A stretch of DNA of 64,000 nt from assembly GCF_002270415.1 (NCBI RefSeq), contig NZ_NNRI01000019.1:62001-126000 (forward strand), given 5' to 3'. This document shows positions 62,710 through 64,000 of this stretch, in pieces. Source of the stretch: Mesorhizobium sophorae. Lineage in GTDB: Bacteria; Pseudomonadota; Alphaproteobacteria; Rhizobiales; Rhizobiaceae. The stretch's first letter is position 1, and each line of letters begins with the position of its first letter. The position numbers and the translations under genes are program-made. The notes under the pieces are model-generated. The model ran no database searches. It was not told the origin of the DNA and worked only from the letters and a program-made list of their open reading frames with translations.

Positions 62710-63496
62710 GGCGGTCAAGCGCCGCAGCAACGCCTTTCAGGACGGCGCCGTCGCCGTCGGCGGCGCGATCTCGCGCAATCCCGTCCTGGTCGGCGGGTCG
62801 ACGGCATTCCTGGTGACGCTGTTCTACGTTTCCGCCAATGCCTTGTGGTACCAGCCTTTCCCGCATGCGGGCGCGTTCTTCGCGACCCGCAGCATGGAGG
62901 GCTTCCGGCATACGGCGTCCGACGAACCGGAGACGACGTTCAACATCGTGCGGCCATCCGGCACGCCGGCACCGATCAAGGGCGATCCGGTGGTCGAGCA
63001 GGTGCAGGGCATATTGAAGGATCTCGATTTCTATTCCGGAACGGTCGATGGCATTTCCGGGCCCAACACGCGCAAGGCCATCCAGGCCTATCAGCAGAAG
63101 GTCGGGCTCAACGCGTCCGGCGAGATCGACGCGCTTCTGCTGGACCAATTGGGCGCGACGCCGAAAACAGCGGCCGTCATACCGAGACCGCAGCCGCGTC
63201 CGGATACGCCGGCCGCCGTTCCGGTATCGTTGCAGACAAATTCTGGGCAGACCAATTCCGGGCAGGCGAATGCCGACCAGGCGAATGCGCCGACGCAGGC
63301 ACCCGATGCCCGCATCGTCAAGATCCAGGCCGGGCTCAAGGCATTCGGCAATGACGACATGCAGCTCGACGGCGTCGTCGGCACGCGCACCAAGGCGGCG
63401 ATCAAGGAATTCCAGTCACTGTTCGGGCTGCCCCAGACCGGCGAGCCCGATGAGCTCGTGTACGTCAAGATGCGCGAGATCGGCCTGACCAACTAG
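62684..63496 (+). CDS. Membrane-anchored peptidoglycan-binding protein
   Basis: 270 residues, overlapping the kinase gene by 26 bases, so translation is coupled. A basic N-terminus leads to one membrane segment (about 30-55, NPVLVGGSTAFLVTLFYVSA). Two PG_binding_1 domains follow: residues 100-155 (VQGILKDLDFYSGTVDGISG, then RKAIQAYQQKVGL) and 205-262 (KIQAGLKAFGNDDMQLDGVV, KAAIKEFQSLFGLPQ). The linker carries NSGQTNSGQANADQANA repeats. It probably anchors to the wall in the periplasm and may be a sensory partner for the kinase (inferred). Confidence 0.87.
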   Translation: MARSAKRPKAVKRRSNAFQDGAVAVGGAISRNPVLVGGSTAFLVTLFYVSANALWYQPFPHAGAFFATRSMEGFRHTASDEPETTFNIVRPSGTPAPIKGDPVVEQVQGILKDLDFYSGTVDGISGPNTRKAIQAYQQKVGLNASGEIDALLLDQLGATPKTAAVIPRPQPRPDTPAAVPVSLQTNSGQTNSGQANADQANAPTQAPDARIVKIQAGLKAFGNDDMQLDGVVGTRTKAAIKEFQSLFGLPQTGEPDELVYVKMREIGLTN

Positions 63497-63565
63497 GGCT
63501 GAAACGACGGCTCGCAGAGCGGCGGAAATATCGATAGATAGCCCGTACGCTTTCTGGAGCTTCTC

Positions 63566-63913
63566 ATGCGCGTCACATCGGATCTGTGGGTCTCGGCCCT
63601 GTTGCGCCGGGTTTTCGGCGCCGGCGGATTTGCCGCCGTGGTCAAGCGCGGCGCAACCGAAGCCGGCGCTGTGTTCGTGCTGGCGCGTGGCAGGTCTGGA
63701 GACATTGCCCTGTTCGGGCCGGCATCGCAGACAAGCTACGATTCGGCGAAGCCCGACGATCGCTTCTTCAGCCTTCTCGGCGCCGGCGATGATGCCACCG
63801 TGCTCGAAGCACGACTGGAACGGGAAAAGAAATTCGATCCCGACATCTGGGTGGTCGAGATCGAGGCCGGTGCCGTCTCCGTCGAGGAGCTTATTTCCGT
63901 GAAGTCGCCCTGA
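63566..63913 (+). CDS. DUF1491 family protein
   Basis: 115 residues; the start follows CTGGAGCTTCTC. The family is small, soluble and restricted to alphaproteobacteria: LWVSALLRRVFGAGGFAAVV, KRGATEAGAVFVLAR, REKKFDPDIWVVEIE are its conserved blocks. Function unknown. It follows the peptidoglycan-binding gene by 69 bases, possibly in the same transcript. The last 87 bases of the window show no gene. Confidence 0.85.
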   Translation: MRVTSDLWVSALLRRVFGAGGFAAVVKRGATEAGAVFVLARGRSGDIALFGPASQTSYDSAKPDDRFFSLLGAGDDATVLEARLEREKKFDPDIWVVEIEAGAVSVEELISVKSP

Positions 63914-64000
63914 GGCCGGACGAAGCCGCCGCATCGTCGCTGTTCGATCCCGTCCGGTTATCGCTGTTTGCCGGTGCCGCATCGCGAACCGCTCTTGAAA

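Overview
The window looks like chromosomal DNA of a rhizobial alphaproteobacterium, most likely Mesorhizobium or a close relative. The evidence is high GC, a MucR/Ros regulator, a choline-O-sulfate operon of the betI-betC type, an R. etli-type asparaginase, DUF1491 and DUF5330 family genes, RIME-like intergenic palindromes, and a SyrA/ExoX-like small membrane protein. No tools were used. All identities come from reading the translations and motifs.

Region 1 (1 to about 11,050) is accessory DNA. Genes are sparse and unrelated (DUF4344 metallopeptidase, GNAT, gamma-glutamyltransferase, SyrA/ExoX-like, EthD, alpha/beta hydrolase, LuxR, a secreted protein). They are mixed with decayed genes (cbtA 3' fragment, J-domain stub, an inactivated IS5-type transposase) and a dispersed 41-bp repeat. 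It ends at the 3' end of a tRNA-Pro(CGG) gene on the minus strand, the usual target side for integrating islands.

Region 2 (11,297-34,000) is mostly core metabolism. It has a phosphomannomutase and a mannose-1-phosphate guanylyltransferase fused to an AGE/mannose-isomerase-type barrel (GDP-mannose supply). Between them lie a divergent NmrA-type dehydrogenase and LysR pair with a 23-bp operator-like palindrome. Next is a minus-strand operon betI-betC-serine/threonine dehydratase-betA-betB with a BetI-like operator, converting choline-O-sulfate to choline to betaine. Then come a thiolase, L-asparaginase, a Tat-exported beta-helix protein, a GreA/B-like protein, a Doc/AbrB-type toxin-antitoxin pair, methylmalonyl-CoA mutase in two subunits and a HerA-like ATPase.

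Region 3 (34,156-44,215) is the most distinctive part. Seven minus-strand genes with short gaps encode an Ohr/OsmC protein lacking its peroxidatic cysteine, three exported epoxide-hydrolase-like alpha/beta hydrolases, a thioredoxin-like protein whose CxxC has become CxxW, and two tandem VOC proteins. A divergent 951-residue winged-helix/NTPase/TPR regulator faces them. It reads as an inducible detoxification module, much of it in the cell envelope; the substrate is unknown.

Region 4 (44,438-50,257) holds two unknown membrane/exported proteins and a segment bounded by two 92-bp direct repeats from the 3' end of an L,D-transpeptidase gene. The segment carries a gene remnant, a BTAD regulator fused to an alpha/beta hydrolase, a divergent alpha/beta hydrolase and a methyltransferase.

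Region 5 (50,431-64,000) is housekeeping-like: haloacid dehalogenase, branched-chain aminotransferase, superoxide dismutase, two c-type cytochromes, a SET protein, LysE exporter plus oligopeptidase B, mucR, sufE, a DivJ/PleC-like histidine kinase overlapping a peptidoglycan-binding protein gene, and a DUF1491 gene.
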